Assembly (NCBI GenBank): GCA_937912125.1
Contig: CALDOK010000119.1
Span: 1 to 43,199 of the forward strand
DNA length: 43,199 nt
Origin: an uncultured Pseudomonadota bacterium
GTDB lineage: Bacteria; Myxococcota_A; UBA796; JAFGLY01
Direction of reading: 5' to 3'
Shown one piece after another: positions 1-8,280 of this stretch. Numbering within the stretch: the first letter of the stretch is position 1; every line of letters begins with the position of its first letter. A program made the translations under genes and the position numbers. The notes beneath the pieces were generated by a model. That model did no database searches. It saw nothing but the letters and a program-made list of their open reading frames with translations, and had not been told where the DNA came from.

Positions 1-90
1 CTGGCGCTCGATGGCGCCCAGGCGCAGAGCCTGCGCCAGGCCCACCGCATCCCGCAGATCGTCCTTCTGATACCAACGGGCGGTGATCAC
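1..90 (-). pseudogene. Fragment resembling IS110-family transposase, cut by window edge
   Basis: Read on the minus strand, the frame entering the window edge gives VITARWYQKDDLRDAVGLAQ and continues ALRLGAIERQ. The spacing K-x-D-x-x-D-A-x-x-L-A-x-x-L-R-x-G matches the 'KTDxxDAxxLAxxLR' segment of the IS110-type DEDD transposase domain. The residues upstream in this frame do not look like the rest of that domain, and the frame runs into a stop near position 210. The piece therefore looks like a remnant that has lost its N-terminus, or whose start lies at the GTG at 88-90. Only about 30 residues are visible, so the family call is tentative; the remainder lies outside the window. Confidence 0.35.
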
Positions 91-476
91 CCCTCGCAAG
101 AGGGCTCCTGGGGCCGGGTGCTGTGTCAGACGACGGGCAGGAGCGTATGGGAGAAGGCCGGGCGCCTTTCTTCGACAATGCCGATCCCCTCCCCGGACAT
201 CACAGAATGCCAGCTATGGGCACTGTATGGGGCGTGGTGAGCTTGGTGCGGCCCGGACGTGCGTGTGCCGCGAAGTCGGGCGCAACCACCGGGCACGACC
301 CGCTACGCTGCAGTCACTGACGGTGAAGCCCCTCTCATTCTGTTCTGAAGAAGGGAGGCGAGGGTCACAGCGGGGGGTCCGGGTGGTGTTCAGGCGTTCT
401 GCCCGCTGGGCTCGTCGTTCGTCAGAGAGAGCGTGTACCCAGCGCGCCGGCCTCCACGTCGGACTTCGCGGCCTGC
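91..476. other. Intergenic stretch without a supportable gene
   Basis: Frames here have mixed codon character and the long antisense reading frames look like shadows. I see no tRNA-like cloverleaf, no clear tandem repeat and no protein with recognisable motifs. It separates the transposase-like fragment from the 3' end of the DUF4395 gene and may be residue of past insertion. Confidence 0.4.
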
Positions 477-1013
477 CTAGCCTGTCTCGCAAGCGTCTCC
501 CATGCAGTTGGGCTTCACCTTGGGGGTGGGGAACAGCCCGATACGGACCGCGAGCCGATAGATGTAGCAGCCCATGCAGATGCCGAACGCGGTCTCCAGG
601 AAGAGCAAGAGCAGACAGACCAGGCAGATCATGCAGACGGGCTCGAACCAGGATGCGTCCTGGACCAGCAGCAAGGACAGGCCGAAGGCGGACGAGGTCA
701 TGAGCAGCCCGAGGGTCCACGCGAAGCGCTTCTGGACCGCCCCGATGGGCAAGGGCGTCTGCCGCCAGGTCAGGAGCCGCGCCAGCGCGTAGGTCGGGGA
801 GAGCTTGGGGCCCAGGAACACCGCCAGCGCGAAGTTCAGCGCGAGGAAGCCCGTCAACCAGGGCAGGACTTCGTAGCGCTGGAGGACGAAGCCGTTGATG
901 ACGGCCACCAGGCCCACCACCAGCATGAGGCCCGAGCTCCCCCGCACCTCCCGCTCGTCGAGAGTGCGGTATCCGCGGGTTTCGTCGTGCTCACCGAAGC
1001 CAAACAGCGCCAT
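477..1013 (-). CDS. DUF4395-family integral membrane protein
   Basis: A 178-residue protein with about four hydrophobic segments (roughly residues 27-45, 50-68, 95-117, 123-146). A Cys-containing tail segment, ICMGCYIYRLAVRIGLFP, fits the conserved Cys-Gly-Cys helix near the end of DUF4395 proteins, and further Cys residues follow in the C-terminal tail (NCMGDACETG). The family is poorly characterised; members are inner-membrane proteins often found near thiol or sulfur-handling genes, so a redox role is possible but not shown. The ATG is preceded by a GAGGTGA ribosome-binding site. The gene stands alone between an empty stretch and an unrelated secreted protein on the same strand. Confidence 0.75.
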   Translation of the reverse strand: MALFGFGEHDETRGYRTLDEREVRGSSGLMLVVGLVAVINGFVLQRYEVLPWLTGFLALNFALAVFLGPKLSPTYALARLLTWRQTPLPIGAVQKRFAWTLGLLMTSSAFGLSLLLVQDASWFEPVCMICLVCLLLLFLETAFGICMGCYIYRLAVRIGLFPTPKVKPNCMGDACETG

Positions 1014-1181
1014 CGCATCACCTCGCCAGTGCGTTCTTGTGGAACCCCGCCGAACCTATGGCCCGCCGTGGACCAGTGGTACAAAAATGGGGTTCTCGTG
1101 TGCTGGCAGCCTGCTCGCAGGACCGGAGGACCGTCAAGGAGCACTTCGAAGCTCCGCCAGACCACCCCACTGACGCCCCGA

Positions 1182-2141
1182 TCACTCCTCGGCGGTCAGA
1201 AAGCGTTCTTCGCTGTCCAGGGCGGGCTCCCCGCTGAAGAAGCTGCCGTCCATCAGGGCGGCGGAGGGGACCTGGTCGCGACGGTCGAGGACCAGGCCCG
1301 TGGCGCGGCCGCGCTGCTCGACGCGGGCGTCGTACGCCAGGGTGCGCGCTCGGATGGAGTGGAACATGAAGGTGGGCTCCCAGCCGTTGAGGTGCAGCTG
1401 GGGCTCGTCCGGCCGGGCCCAGCCCCGGGAGATGGTCATCAGGCGGCCCAGGCCCACCGGGTTGCCGGGGTTCAGCTCACCGCCGATGAGCTCCATGGGG
1501 ATGGGTACGTCGAAGACCCACTCCTCGCGCATCCAGGGCTCCACCAGGCCCGCCAGCTGCAGGAACGCCACGGAGAACGCCGAGCAGCCCGCGCCCTCCT
1601 GGTACAGCGGCCGCACGAAGCCGTACTGCGCGTTCACATCCCCCGCATCCACGGCGGCCACGTAGTCGATCAAGGCGTGACAGGTCTCGGAGGGGACGCC
1701 CATCCGCAGCCAGGTGAGCCGGCCGCGGCGGGCCCGGAGGTCCAGGGACGCCTGCAGCTCGTCCTCACGCTCGAGGCGACCGGGGACCGTGGCGAAGAGG
1801 ATGCCCATGCCGGCCTTGTCGTCGAAGATCATGCCCCGGAACTCGTCGCCGGTGGCGCGCACCGAGCCCTGCCAGTGGGCAGCCGGGCGCTCGGAGGTGG
1901 CCGCGCAGCTCAGCCGCACCCCGGCATGCCCGATGCCACGGCTCAGGTCGAGGGCCTCGTTGATGATGGTGCGGCGCACCAGCGGCCCCGGCCGGCGCCA
2001 GGTCATCCCCAGAGGCAGAGGGGCCGGGATGGCCCACAAGGTCAGCTCGTCGTCGAAGACCACGGCGTCACCGGTGGTCTGAGCCGAGGCGACGGGCGCG
2101 AGGATCAGGACGAGCACGGACAGAGCGGAGCGGGCGATCAT
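1182..2141 (-). CDS. Secreted protein, possible permuted papain-fold (YiiX/NlpC-P60-like) hydrolase
   Basis: The start is set at the ATG giving a clean Sec signal peptide (residues 1-21, ending APVASAQ) with a GAGG site upstream; the same frame stays open further upstream but that part has no signal peptide. The 319-residue product contains GHAGVRLSC (His72) and, over 100 residues later, EGAGCSAFSVAFLQLAGL (Cys186). A His preceding a Cys that sits at the start of a hydrophobic helix is the order seen in circularly permuted NlpC/P60 (YiiX/LRAT-like) peptidases. That assignment is inference from motif order, and other secreted folds are possible. It lies on the same strand, 134 bp downstream of the FGE-like lipoprotein gene. 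Confidence 0.55.
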   Translation of the reverse strand: MIARSALSVLVLILAPVASAQTTGDAVVFDDELTLWAIPAPLPLGMTWRRPGPLVRRTIINEALDLSRGIGHAGVRLSCAATSERPAAHWQGSVRATGDEFRGMIFDDKAGMGILFATVPGRLEREDELQASLDLRARRGRLTWLRMGVPSETCHALIDYVAAVDAGDVNAQYGFVRPLYQEGAGCSAFSVAFLQLAGLVEPWMREEWVFDVPIPMELIGGELNPGNPVGLGRLMTISRGWARPDEPQLHLNGWEPTFMFHSIRARTLAYDARVEQRGRATGLVLDRRDQVPSAALMDGSFFSGEPALDSEERFLTAEE

Positions 2142-2275
2142 GAGGGCCTCGTGTCGGCAACCAGCGCGGCGGCGGCGGGGGCGCTCGAGTCTCCTACCCC
2201 CTCCTGGCCTGATTGGCAGAGCACGCCAGACGCCAGTCGCCAGGCCGCGACGGCCAGGGTTCCCAGGTGGAAGGC

Positions 2276-3313
2276 CTAGTCCAGCGACCGCGCCAGGCGG
2301 AAGCCGTTGATGTAGAGGCGAATGTCGGGGTCGGACTTGGCGCGCTTGGCGGTGCGCAGGGACGAGCCGGTGACCGCGAAGGAGCCGCCTCGCACCACCC
2401 GGTCGCTCCAGGAGCTGGAGCCGACGGGGTCCGCCTCGTCGCCGTCGTAGCTGTCGTAGCCGTCGTGGCACCACTCGTAGACATTGCCGTGCATGTCGTA
2501 CAGGCCCCAGGGGTTGGGGTCCAGGGACGCCACCCGGCGGGTGCCGTTGTCCTCGGAGCCGCACCACTGGGCGAACTCGGTCACCCGCTCGCCGTTGGTG
2601 AGCCGCTTGCTGCCGTCACAGCCGTCGTACTCGCTCGCCTCGAGCTCCCCGCCCTCGGGGAAGGCAGAGTCGTAGCCGGCGCGCGCAGCCCGCTCCCACT
2701 CGGCCTCGGTGGGCAGCCGGTAGCCGCGGCAGGTGTAGGGGTTCATGGCCGGGGTGCACTCGAGGGAGTGGCCGCTGCCCTCGCAGCGGTAGCAGGGCTC
2801 GACCCCCAGGCCCTCGGCCTCGGTCAGCGCGTTGGCGAAGGCCGCCGCGTCGTGCCAGGTCACAGACTCGATGGGGCAGTCCTCGCCACAGCTGGTGAAG
2901 TAGCCAGCGCTGGAGCCCATCATGGCCTCCCATGCGGCGTAGGTCACCTCGGTGGCTCCCAGGCAATAGTCGTGGCTCAGGGTGACCCTGTGCTGGGCCT
3001 CGTCCTCACCGCGCCCTTGCTCGCCTGCGGGGCTGCCCATCTCGAAGCTGCCACCCGGGATCTCCACCATCGCCAGCAGGGCGTCCCCGCACGCGACCTC
3101 CAGGTCCGTGTCGGCGTCGGTGTCCGCATCAGCGTCGGCGTCGGCATCAGCGTCAGCGTCCGTGTCGGCGTCGGCGTCGGCGTCGGCGTCCGTGTCGGCG
3201 TCGGCGTCCGTGTCGGCGTCGGCCTCGAGGAAGGCGGTGTCCTCGTGGTGCTCGAGATCGGGCAGGCAGGCGGGGGCGAACGCGACGAAGGCGATGAGGC
3301 AGAGGGGGCGCAT
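2276..3313 (-). CDS. Formylglycine-generating-enzyme-like (SUMF1/FGE-sulfatase domain) lipoprotein
   Basis: A 345-residue lipoprotein. The signal peptide ends in a lipobox at FAPAC (Cys16). An acidic Asp/Ala/Thr repeat linker follows (about residues 31-70), then an FGE-sulfatase domain: IPGGSFEMGSP, EVTYAAWEAMMG, SVTWHDAAAFANAL, YRLPTEAEWERAARAG, GLYDMHGNVYEWCHDGYD, VVRGGSF and a C-terminal GFRLAR. This fold includes true formylglycine-generating enzymes and many binding or regulatory relatives, so sulfatase maturation cannot be assumed; Myxococcota encode many such lipoproteins. The protein is probably anchored at the outer membrane with the repeat as a flexible stalk. The ATG has a GAGGA ribosome-binding site. 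A second FGE-like lipoprotein is at 15760-16656. Confidence 0.88.
   Translation of the reverse strand: MRPLCLIAFVAFAPACLPDLEHHEDTAFLEADADTDADADTDADADADADTDADADADADADADTDADTDLEVACGDALLAMVEIPGGSFEMGSPAGEQGRGEDEAQHRVTLSHDYCLGATEVTYAAWEAMMGSSAGYFTSCGEDCPIESVTWHDAAAFANALTEAEGLGVEPCYRCEGSGHSLECTPAMNPYTCRGYRLPTEAEWERAARAGYDSAFPEGGELEASEYDGCDGSKRLTNGERVTEFAQWCGSEDNGTRRVASLDPNPWGLYDMHGNVYEWCHDGYDSYDGDEADPVGSSSWSDRVVRGGSFAVTGSSLRTAKRAKSDPDIRLYINGFRLARSLD
3104..3222 (-). repeat. In-frame hexanucleotide-type repeat coding for Asp-Ala/Asp-Thr linker
   Basis: A run of GTCGGC/GTCCGT-type units (plus strand) encodes alternating Asp-Ala and Asp-Thr on the minus strand, immediately after the lipobox region of the FGE-like lipoprotein. 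Unit length is a multiple of three, so slippage changes linker length without a frameshift. Similar tracts occur in four other genes of this window. Confidence 0.85.
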
Positions 3314-3439
3314 GGTGGTCCTCGGGCTGGCTTCGACGCAGGTGTAGCGCGACCTGGGGCGGATCCAGGGGGCATGTAGGGGTCAAGCGTGCCCGCGGAC
3401 CCACCAGGCGTCAGGCCGGGCAGTGGCCGACGAACCCTC

Positions 3440-3660
3440 CATGATGGTCCACCGGCACCTTCGCCACTTGGACCGAGATGGAGGGCGTGCTCGAGGGTCA
3501 GTTCGCCTGCACGGGCGCCGACTGCGCACAGGCCGCGCGGATGATGGAGCTGAGCTTCCCCTGCCTGGTGGTGGTGGCGTACACGGGGCTCTGGGAGTCC
3601 TAGGAGATCCCCGGCGGGCAGGCCTGGCCTGACGGCTCCTACCGCCGCTGCTACGTTGGG
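3440..3660 (+). pseudogene. Decayed reading frame or very short gene upstream of the glycyl radical operon
   Basis: In the frame starting after a TGA at 3442, codon use is strongly coding-like and reads ...TFATWTEMEGVLEGQFACTG... and then MMELSFPCLVVVAYTGLWES to a TAG at 3601-3603. After the stop the same frame still reads coding-like (EIPGGQAWPDGSYRRCYVG). An ATG at 3478 would give a 41-residue product with three Cys. The pattern of two stops inside one coding-like frame suggests a gene remnant; an authentic small peptide is the alternative. I recognise no family. The overlapping +frame at 3423-3632 has poor codon character and was not used. Confidence 0.4.
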
Positions 3661-3683
3661 CTCCCTCGCTCATGGGAGTCGTC

Positions 3684-6197
3684 ATGGCCGCCCCCGTCGC
3701 CGCGCTCGATCCCCTGGTTCGCATCAAGCAACCCCACGGGCTCTCCCCGCGCATCCGCTGGCTGCGGGAGCACTTCTTCCGCGGCGTCGACCGGCCCTGG
3801 AACAACGAGTGGGCCTGCTTCAGCACCGGCACGCCCTGGGACGTGCTGTACGAGGAGCTGAGCTACTACATCGTCCCCGAGACCTTCGCGTTCCTGCAGC
3901 CCTTCCGCGCCTCGACCCTACAGGCGGCCAGCGACGTGGAGCTGCCCAAGGGCTTCTGGCGCATGAGCCTGCCCGAGCGACGGGCCTGGTTCATCCGCGA
4001 GGTCATGGTGGAGCAGTTGCCCCAGGAGGTGCTCCCGGGCGATCTGATCGCCGGCGGGCGCTTCGCCATCCAGGCCTCCCGCTGCTGGGACAAGCACGAG
4101 GCGCGGGCCCGAGACAAGGCGGTGGCTCAGGCTCGCGCAGCGGTGCAGTGGTTCCACCGGCACGGCTACGGCAACGCGGGGGCCACCTCGGGCCACCTCA
4201 TCCCGGACCATCCGCGGCTGCTGGAGCTGGGCTGGGAAGGGGTGCATCGGGATCTGGAGGCCAGGCTGGCCTCCCTGCCCAGGCGGCAGCGGCGCGGCGC
4301 CCACGGCGATCAGCTGCGCGCCATGCTCACGGCAGCCACCATGCCCAGGGATCTGGCGCTGCGCTACCGAACGCTCTGCCAGAAGCTGGCAGCCGAGGCC
4401 GAGACTCCTGAGCGCGCGGCCGAGCTGGACACCATGGCCGACAACCTGGCCCGTGTGCCCTGGAAGCCCGCTCGGAGCTTCTGGGAGGCGGTGCAGGCCC
4501 TGTGGATCAACCACATGCTGGTGATCTCGGACGAGTGCTACCCCGGCGCCGGGGTCAGCTTCGGGCGTATGGACCAGTACCTGCTCCCCTACTGGGAGCG
4601 CTCGCGGGCCGAGGGCATGGATCGAGCGCAAGGCAAGGAGATCCTCAGCTGCTTCTGGGTGCATGCCAACCACGTCTACGACGCCATGATCAAGCTGGGG
4701 GGCAACCAGGGCATCACCGCAGGCTTCGGGCAGCTGGTCACCCTGTCGGGCCTGGGCCCTGGCGGTCGGGACATGACCAACGATCTGACCTGGGCCATCC
4801 TCGAGGTCATCGACGAGCTGAGCCCCATCCTCGAGCCCAAGCCCAACCTGCGGCTGCACAGCGACTCACCGCCGGAGCTGCTGGAGCGCGCCGTGGAGAT
4901 GATCGCTGCCAGCCAGGGGGCGCCCTTCCTGCTCAACTTCGACGAGCGCTCCATGGCCGGGATGCTGCGCCAGGCCAAGGAGGCCGGCGTGCGGCACCTG
5001 ATCCACCCCGGCAACGTGCACGACTACGCGCCGGTGGGCTGCCTCGAGAACACCATGCAGGGCAACGATCGCTCGGGCACGGTGGACATCAACGTGGAGC
5101 TGGTCAAGGCAGTGGAGCTGGCGCTCACGGGGGGCGTGGACCTGCTACCCGCGGTGGACCCGGTCACCGGCGCTCCCGACCCCATCCAACAGGACGGCCC
5201 CGCCACAGGCGACGCCACCGGCTTCGCCAGCTTCGAGCGCTTCTGGCAGGCCTACGAGGCCCAGACCGTGGCCCTGATCCAGCGGGCCTTCGCCCTGTAC
5301 GAGCACAGCGAGACCATCCGTGCCCGCTACAGCCCCACCCCCTACCTCAGCTGCCTGGTGCGGGGCTGCGCCGAGCGCGGGCTGGACATCACCCAGGGGG
5401 GCGCCGAGCTGTCCTTTGTCACGGTGGAGGCCATCGGCTTCGCCACCACCGTGGACTCCCTGCTGGCCGTCCAGTACCTGGTCTTCGATCAGCAGATCTG
5501 CACCATGGCCGAGCTCATCGCGGCCCTGCGGGACAACTGGGAGGGCCGCGAGCAGCTCCAGGCCCGGGCCTGCTACCGGGCCCCCAAGTACGGTCGCGAC
5601 GACCCCGAGGCCGACGCCCTGGCCCAGCGCGTGATGCAGCTGTGGACTCGTGAGTGCTGGAAGCACACCACCAGCACCGGGCGCCGGGGCCGCCCGGGCA
5701 TGCTGTCCTGGAACTACTGGGTGGGCGACGGCTATGTGCTCTCGGCCACCCCCGACGGCCGGGCCAAGGGGCGCTTCCTGTCCAACGCCATCTGCCCCAG
5801 CAACGGCGCCGACATCCACGGCCCCACCGCCAACACCAACTCCGTGGGGGCGGTGCTGGGGGGGCACGCGCCCGATGGCCACGGCGACTGGAAGGACTGG
5901 CTGTGCTGCCTGCCCAACGGCGCATCCCACACCATCACCTTCCACCCAGCCATGCTGCAGGGGCCCGAACACAAGGCCAAGTTCCAGGCCTTCCTGCTGG
6001 GCTACGCCCGCAACGGGGGCACCGCGCTGCAGGTCAACGTGTTGGACCCCGAGATCCTGCGCGAGGCCCAGCGACGGCCCCAGGACTTCCGCCACCTGCT
6101 GGTGCGGGTGACCGGCTACAACGCCTACTTCTCTTCCATCGGCAGGGAGCTCCAGGACGAGATCATCGCCCGCGAGACCCACCGGTGCACGGTGTGA
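3684..6197 (+). CDS. Glycyl radical enzyme (pyruvate formate-lyase-like family), substrate unknown
   Basis: An 837-residue enzyme. The start is taken at ATG 3684 because GGGAG lies 5 nt upstream; an in-frame ATG 12 nt earlier has no such site. The active-site loop reads APVGCLENTMQGND, with thiyl-radical Cys453 and Glu455 (GCxE) as in the dehydratase/lyase branch, although the usual following Pro is Asn. The glycyl radical loop is LLVRVTGYNAYFSS with Gly811, 26 residues from the C-terminus, where the family expects it. The GCxE motif argues against a plain pyruvate formate-lyase. Candidate chemistries are C-O, C-N or C-S bond cleavage or decarboxylation, and I cannot name the substrate. The activase and an FMN-type protein follow in one operon. 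Such enzymes are oxygen-sensitive, which implies anaerobic expression. Confidence 0.9.
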   Translation: MAAPVAALDPLVRIKQPHGLSPRIRWLREHFFRGVDRPWNNEWACFSTGTPWDVLYEELSYYIVPETFAFLQPFRASTLQAASDVELPKGFWRMSLPERRAWFIREVMVEQLPQEVLPGDLIAGGRFAIQASRCWDKHEARARDKAVAQARAAVQWFHRHGYGNAGATSGHLIPDHPRLLELGWEGVHRDLEARLASLPRRQRRGAHGDQLRAMLTAATMPRDLALRYRTLCQKLAAEAETPERAAELDTMADNLARVPWKPARSFWEAVQALWINHMLVISDECYPGAGVSFGRMDQYLLPYWERSRAEGMDRAQGKEILSCFWVHANHVYDAMIKLGGNQGITAGFGQLVTLSGLGPGGRDMTNDLTWAILEVIDELSPILEPKPNLRLHSDSPPELLERAVEMIAASQGAPFLLNFDERSMAGMLRQAKEAGVRHLIHPGNVHDYAPVGCLENTMQGNDRSGTVDINVELVKAVELALTGGVDLLPAVDPVTGAPDPIQQDGPATGDATGFASFERFWQAYEAQTVALIQRAFALYEHSETIRARYSPTPYLSCLVRGCAERGLDITQGGAELSFVTVEAIGFATTVDSLLAVQYLVFDQQICTMAELIAALRDNWEGREQLQARACYRAPKYGRDDPEADALAQRVMQLWTRECWKHTTSTGRRGRPGMLSWNYWVGDGYVLSATPDGRAKGRFLSNAICPSNGADIHGPTANTNSVGAVLGGHAPDGHGDWKDWLCCLPNGASHTITFHPAMLQGPEHKAKFQAFLLGYARNGGTALQVNVLDPEILREAQRRPQDFRHLLVRVTGYNAYFSSIGRELQDEIIARETHRCTV

Positions 6198-6211
6198 CGC
6201 AGGGGGTCGCC

Positions 6212-7174
6212 ATGCACGAGCATCGCCAGCAGGCGCGCATCTTCTCCGTCCAGCGCATGTCCACCGAGGACGGCCCTGGCATCCGCACCACCGTGTTCTT
6301 CGAGGGCTGCAGTCTCGCCTGTGATTGGTGCCACAACCCCGAGAGCATCGACCGCCAGCCCCGCGCCATCTGGCACGGCTGGAAGTGCATGGCCTGCGAC
6401 AGCTGCCTGGCTGTCTGCAAGCGGGGCGCCATCGAGCGCCACGAGGAGGGCCTTAGGGTGGACGCCCAGCGCTGCGCGGGCTGCGGGGCCTGCTCGGACG
6501 CTTGTCCCACCACGGCCATGGAGCCCAAGGCCCTAGTGCGCGATCTCGAGTCCTTGCTGGCCGAGGTGGCCCGGGACCGCGCCTACTACGACCGCTCCGG
6601 CGGCGGGGTCACGGTCTCTGGCGGTGAGCCCACCCTGCAGGCGCCCTTTGTCCAGGCCTTCCTCGAGGCCTGTCAGGCCGCCGGGCTGCACACGACCCTG
6701 GACACCTGCGGCCAGTGCGGCACCGAGGTGCTCCGCAGCCTGATCTCCCACGCTGATCTGGTGCTCTACGATCTCAAGCTCATGGACGAGGACAGCCATC
6801 GCCAGCACACGGGCCACGGCCTGGCCCGCATCCTGGGCAACCTCGAGGCCATCTGGGCTGGCGACGACGCCGGGTCTGCGCCGCCACTGTGGATCCGCAC
6901 ACCGCTGATCCCGGGGGTCACAGCCACGCCGGCCGGGGTGCAGGCCATCGGTCGCTTCCTGGCGGAGCGCCTGGGCGACCGGGTGCAGCGGTGGGAGCTG
7001 TGCGCCTTCAACAACCTGTGCCAGGACAAGTACCAGCGCCTGGGCCTGGACTGGGCCTACCAGGGGCAGGCCAGCATGGGCATGCCGGAGCTCGAGGTCC
7101 TGGCCCAGGCCGCGCGCGCGTCCGGGGTCGAGCCCAGCCTGGTCCACATGAGCGGCCCGGGGGTGCAGTCATGA
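6212..7174 (+). CDS. Glycyl radical enzyme activase (radical SAM, two extra 4Fe-4S clusters)
   Basis: A 320-residue PflA-family protein that would generate the glycyl radical on the upstream enzyme using S-adenosylmethionine. The radical-SAM cluster motif is CSLACDWC (Cys33, Cys37, Cys40). It is followed by a ferredoxin-like insert with two four-Cys sets (Cys59/62/65/69 and Cys88/91/94/98). The SAM-binding motif SGGEPTLQ follows. The insert is typical of activases for the non-PFL branch (glycerol dehydratase, choline lyase, decarboxylases). It starts 14 nt after the partner gene with an AGGGGG ribosome-binding site, and its stop overlaps the next start (ATGA). The pairing with the upstream glycyl radical enzyme is therefore very secure. 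Confidence 0.93.
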   Translation: MHEHRQQARIFSVQRMSTEDGPGIRTTVFFEGCSLACDWCHNPESIDRQPRAIWHGWKCMACDSCLAVCKRGAIERHEEGLRVDAQRCAGCGACSDACPTTAMEPKALVRDLESLLAEVARDRAYYDRSGGGVTVSGGEPTLQAPFVQAFLEACQAAGLHTTLDTCGQCGTEVLRSLISHADLVLYDLKLMDEDSHRQHTGHGLARILGNLEAIWAGDDAGSAPPLWIRTPLIPGVTATPAGVQAIGRFLAERLGDRVQRWELCAFNNLCQDKYQRLGLDWAYQGQASMGMPELEVLAQAARASGVEPSLVHMSGPGVQS

Positions 7175-8031
7175 GCCCTAGCCTTCCCCTCCGCCACCAG
7201 CTCGAGCCCGCCGACGTCGAGGCCTTCGCTCCCGACGCCAAGGTGGGCCTGCTGGCCACGGTCACCCCCCAGGGCACACCCCACGTCACCCTGATCACCA
7301 CGCTGTCGGGGTGCGCGCCCGACACCATGCTGTGGGGCCAGTTCTGCGAGGGCGCCAGCAAGCAACACGTGCTCACCGAGCCCCGCGTGGGCTTCCTGGT
7401 GATGACCCTGGAGCGCCAGGTCTGGACCGGCCGCGCACGGTGGCTGGACGCCACGGTGCAGGGCCCCGATCTCGACGCCTTCAACCAGCGGCCCATGTTC
7501 CGCTACAACGCCTACTTCGGCATCCACACCTCCCACCGCATGAAGCTCGAGTCCGTGCGCGGTCCCGAGCCCCTGGCGATCCCGAGCATGGCGGTGGGGG
7601 CCATCAGCGCCAGCGTGGTGGGTCCGGCGGTCTCCAAGCGCCGCGTGCCCTCGGCGCTGCGGCCCTGGGCGGTCAGCCTGCTCAGGGGCCTGCAGACCTT
7701 GAAGTTCTTGTGCTGGATCGACGGCGACGGCTACCCGCGCCTCATCCCCGCGGTGGGGGCGGCGCCCGCGGGCTCGTCCCGGGTGGTGGTGTCGGCCATG
7801 GGCCACCGCGGGGACCTGCTGGACCTCGAGCCGGGCCGCCCGGTGGCCTTGTTCGCGCTGAACCTGCAGATGGAGAGCGTGCTGCTGCGGGGTCGCCTGG
7901 GGGCCTTCAGGGGCCCCTACGGCCTCGAGCTCGCGCCCCTGGACATCGAGCAGGTCTACAACTCCATGCCCCCCAAGCAGGGCCTGGTGTGGCCGCAGCA
8001 GCCCCTCGAGCCGGTTCGGAGCTTCGACTAG
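7171..8031 (+). CDS. Pyridoxamine 5'-phosphate oxidase-like FMN-binding split-barrel protein
   Basis: A 286-residue soluble protein translationally coupled to the activase by a 4-nt ATGA overlap. The N-terminal part (VGLLATVTPQGTPHVTLIT, a GASKQHVLTEPRVGFLV stretch) has the beta-barrel pattern of PNPOx-like flavin reductases and heme/FMN proteins. A second, weaker half-repeat lies near residues 170-240 (FLCWIDGDGYPRLIPAV). No lipid anchor or signal is present, so it should be cytoplasmic. Its operon position suggests it serves the radical enzyme pathway, for example reducing a product or supplying electrons to the activase. That role is inference; family members also include enzymes with unrelated substrates. 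Confidence 0.72.
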   Translation: MSPSLPLRHQLEPADVEAFAPDAKVGLLATVTPQGTPHVTLITTLSGCAPDTMLWGQFCEGASKQHVLTEPRVGFLVMTLERQVWTGRARWLDATVQGPDLDAFNQRPMFRYNAYFGIHTSHRMKLESVRGPEPLAIPSMAVGAISASVVGPAVSKRRVPSALRPWAVSLLRGLQTLKFLCWIDGDGYPRLIPAVGAAPAGSSRVVVSAMGHRGDLLDLEPGRPVALFALNLQMESVLLRGRLGAFRGPYGLELAPLDIEQVYNSMPPKQGLVWPQQPLEPVRSFD

Positions 8032-8047
8032 CTCCGCCACGGCGCTC

Positions 8048-8270
8048 CGGGGCTTGGTGGTGATGCCCGTGGGCGCGGGTCACCACGAAGCGCCAGGGTG
8101 AGCGGCACCCCGGGGCCTGGTGGTGATGGGAAGAGCCGTGACTCACCACGAAGCGCCAGGGTGAGCGGCACCCCGGGGCTTGGTGGTGATGGGAAGAGCC
8201 GTGACTCACCACGAAGCGCCAAGGTGCGCGGCACCCCGGGGCTTGGTGGTGATGCCCGTGGGCGCGGACT
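8048..8270. repeat. 63-bp tandem repeat, about 3.5 copies, each with an inverted repeat
   Basis: Units begin at 8048, 8111 and 8174 (each exactly 63 bp), with a partial fourth from 8237. Each full unit holds CTTGGTGGTGA (CCTGGTGGTGA in unit 2) and, after a 16-nt loop, TCACCACGAAG, an 11-bp stem with one or two mismatches. Units 1 and 4 share one loop sequence (GCCCGTGGGCGCGG) and units 2 and 3 another (GGGAAGAGCCGTGAC). The array fills the gap between two convergent genes, so it may act as a bidirectional transcription barrier or be a REP-like element. There are no unique spacers, so it is not a CRISPR. Confidence 0.9.
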
Positions 8271-8280
8271 GCCCGACGCC

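Noticed and set aside
3104..3222. Antisense frames over the Asp-Thr tracts reading as Ser-Val or Arg-His repeats (also at 37860, 38188, 42009)
   Set aside because: These are complements of the lipoprotein linkers; no start, ribosome-binding site or domain supports them.
3423..3632. 69-residue plus-strand frame
   Set aside because: Arg/Gly/Leu-rich shadow composition; the overlapping frame at 3440-3660 has better codon use.
8048..8270. Possible CRISPR array
   Set aside because: The repeats are directly adjacent, 63 bp long and without variable spacers.
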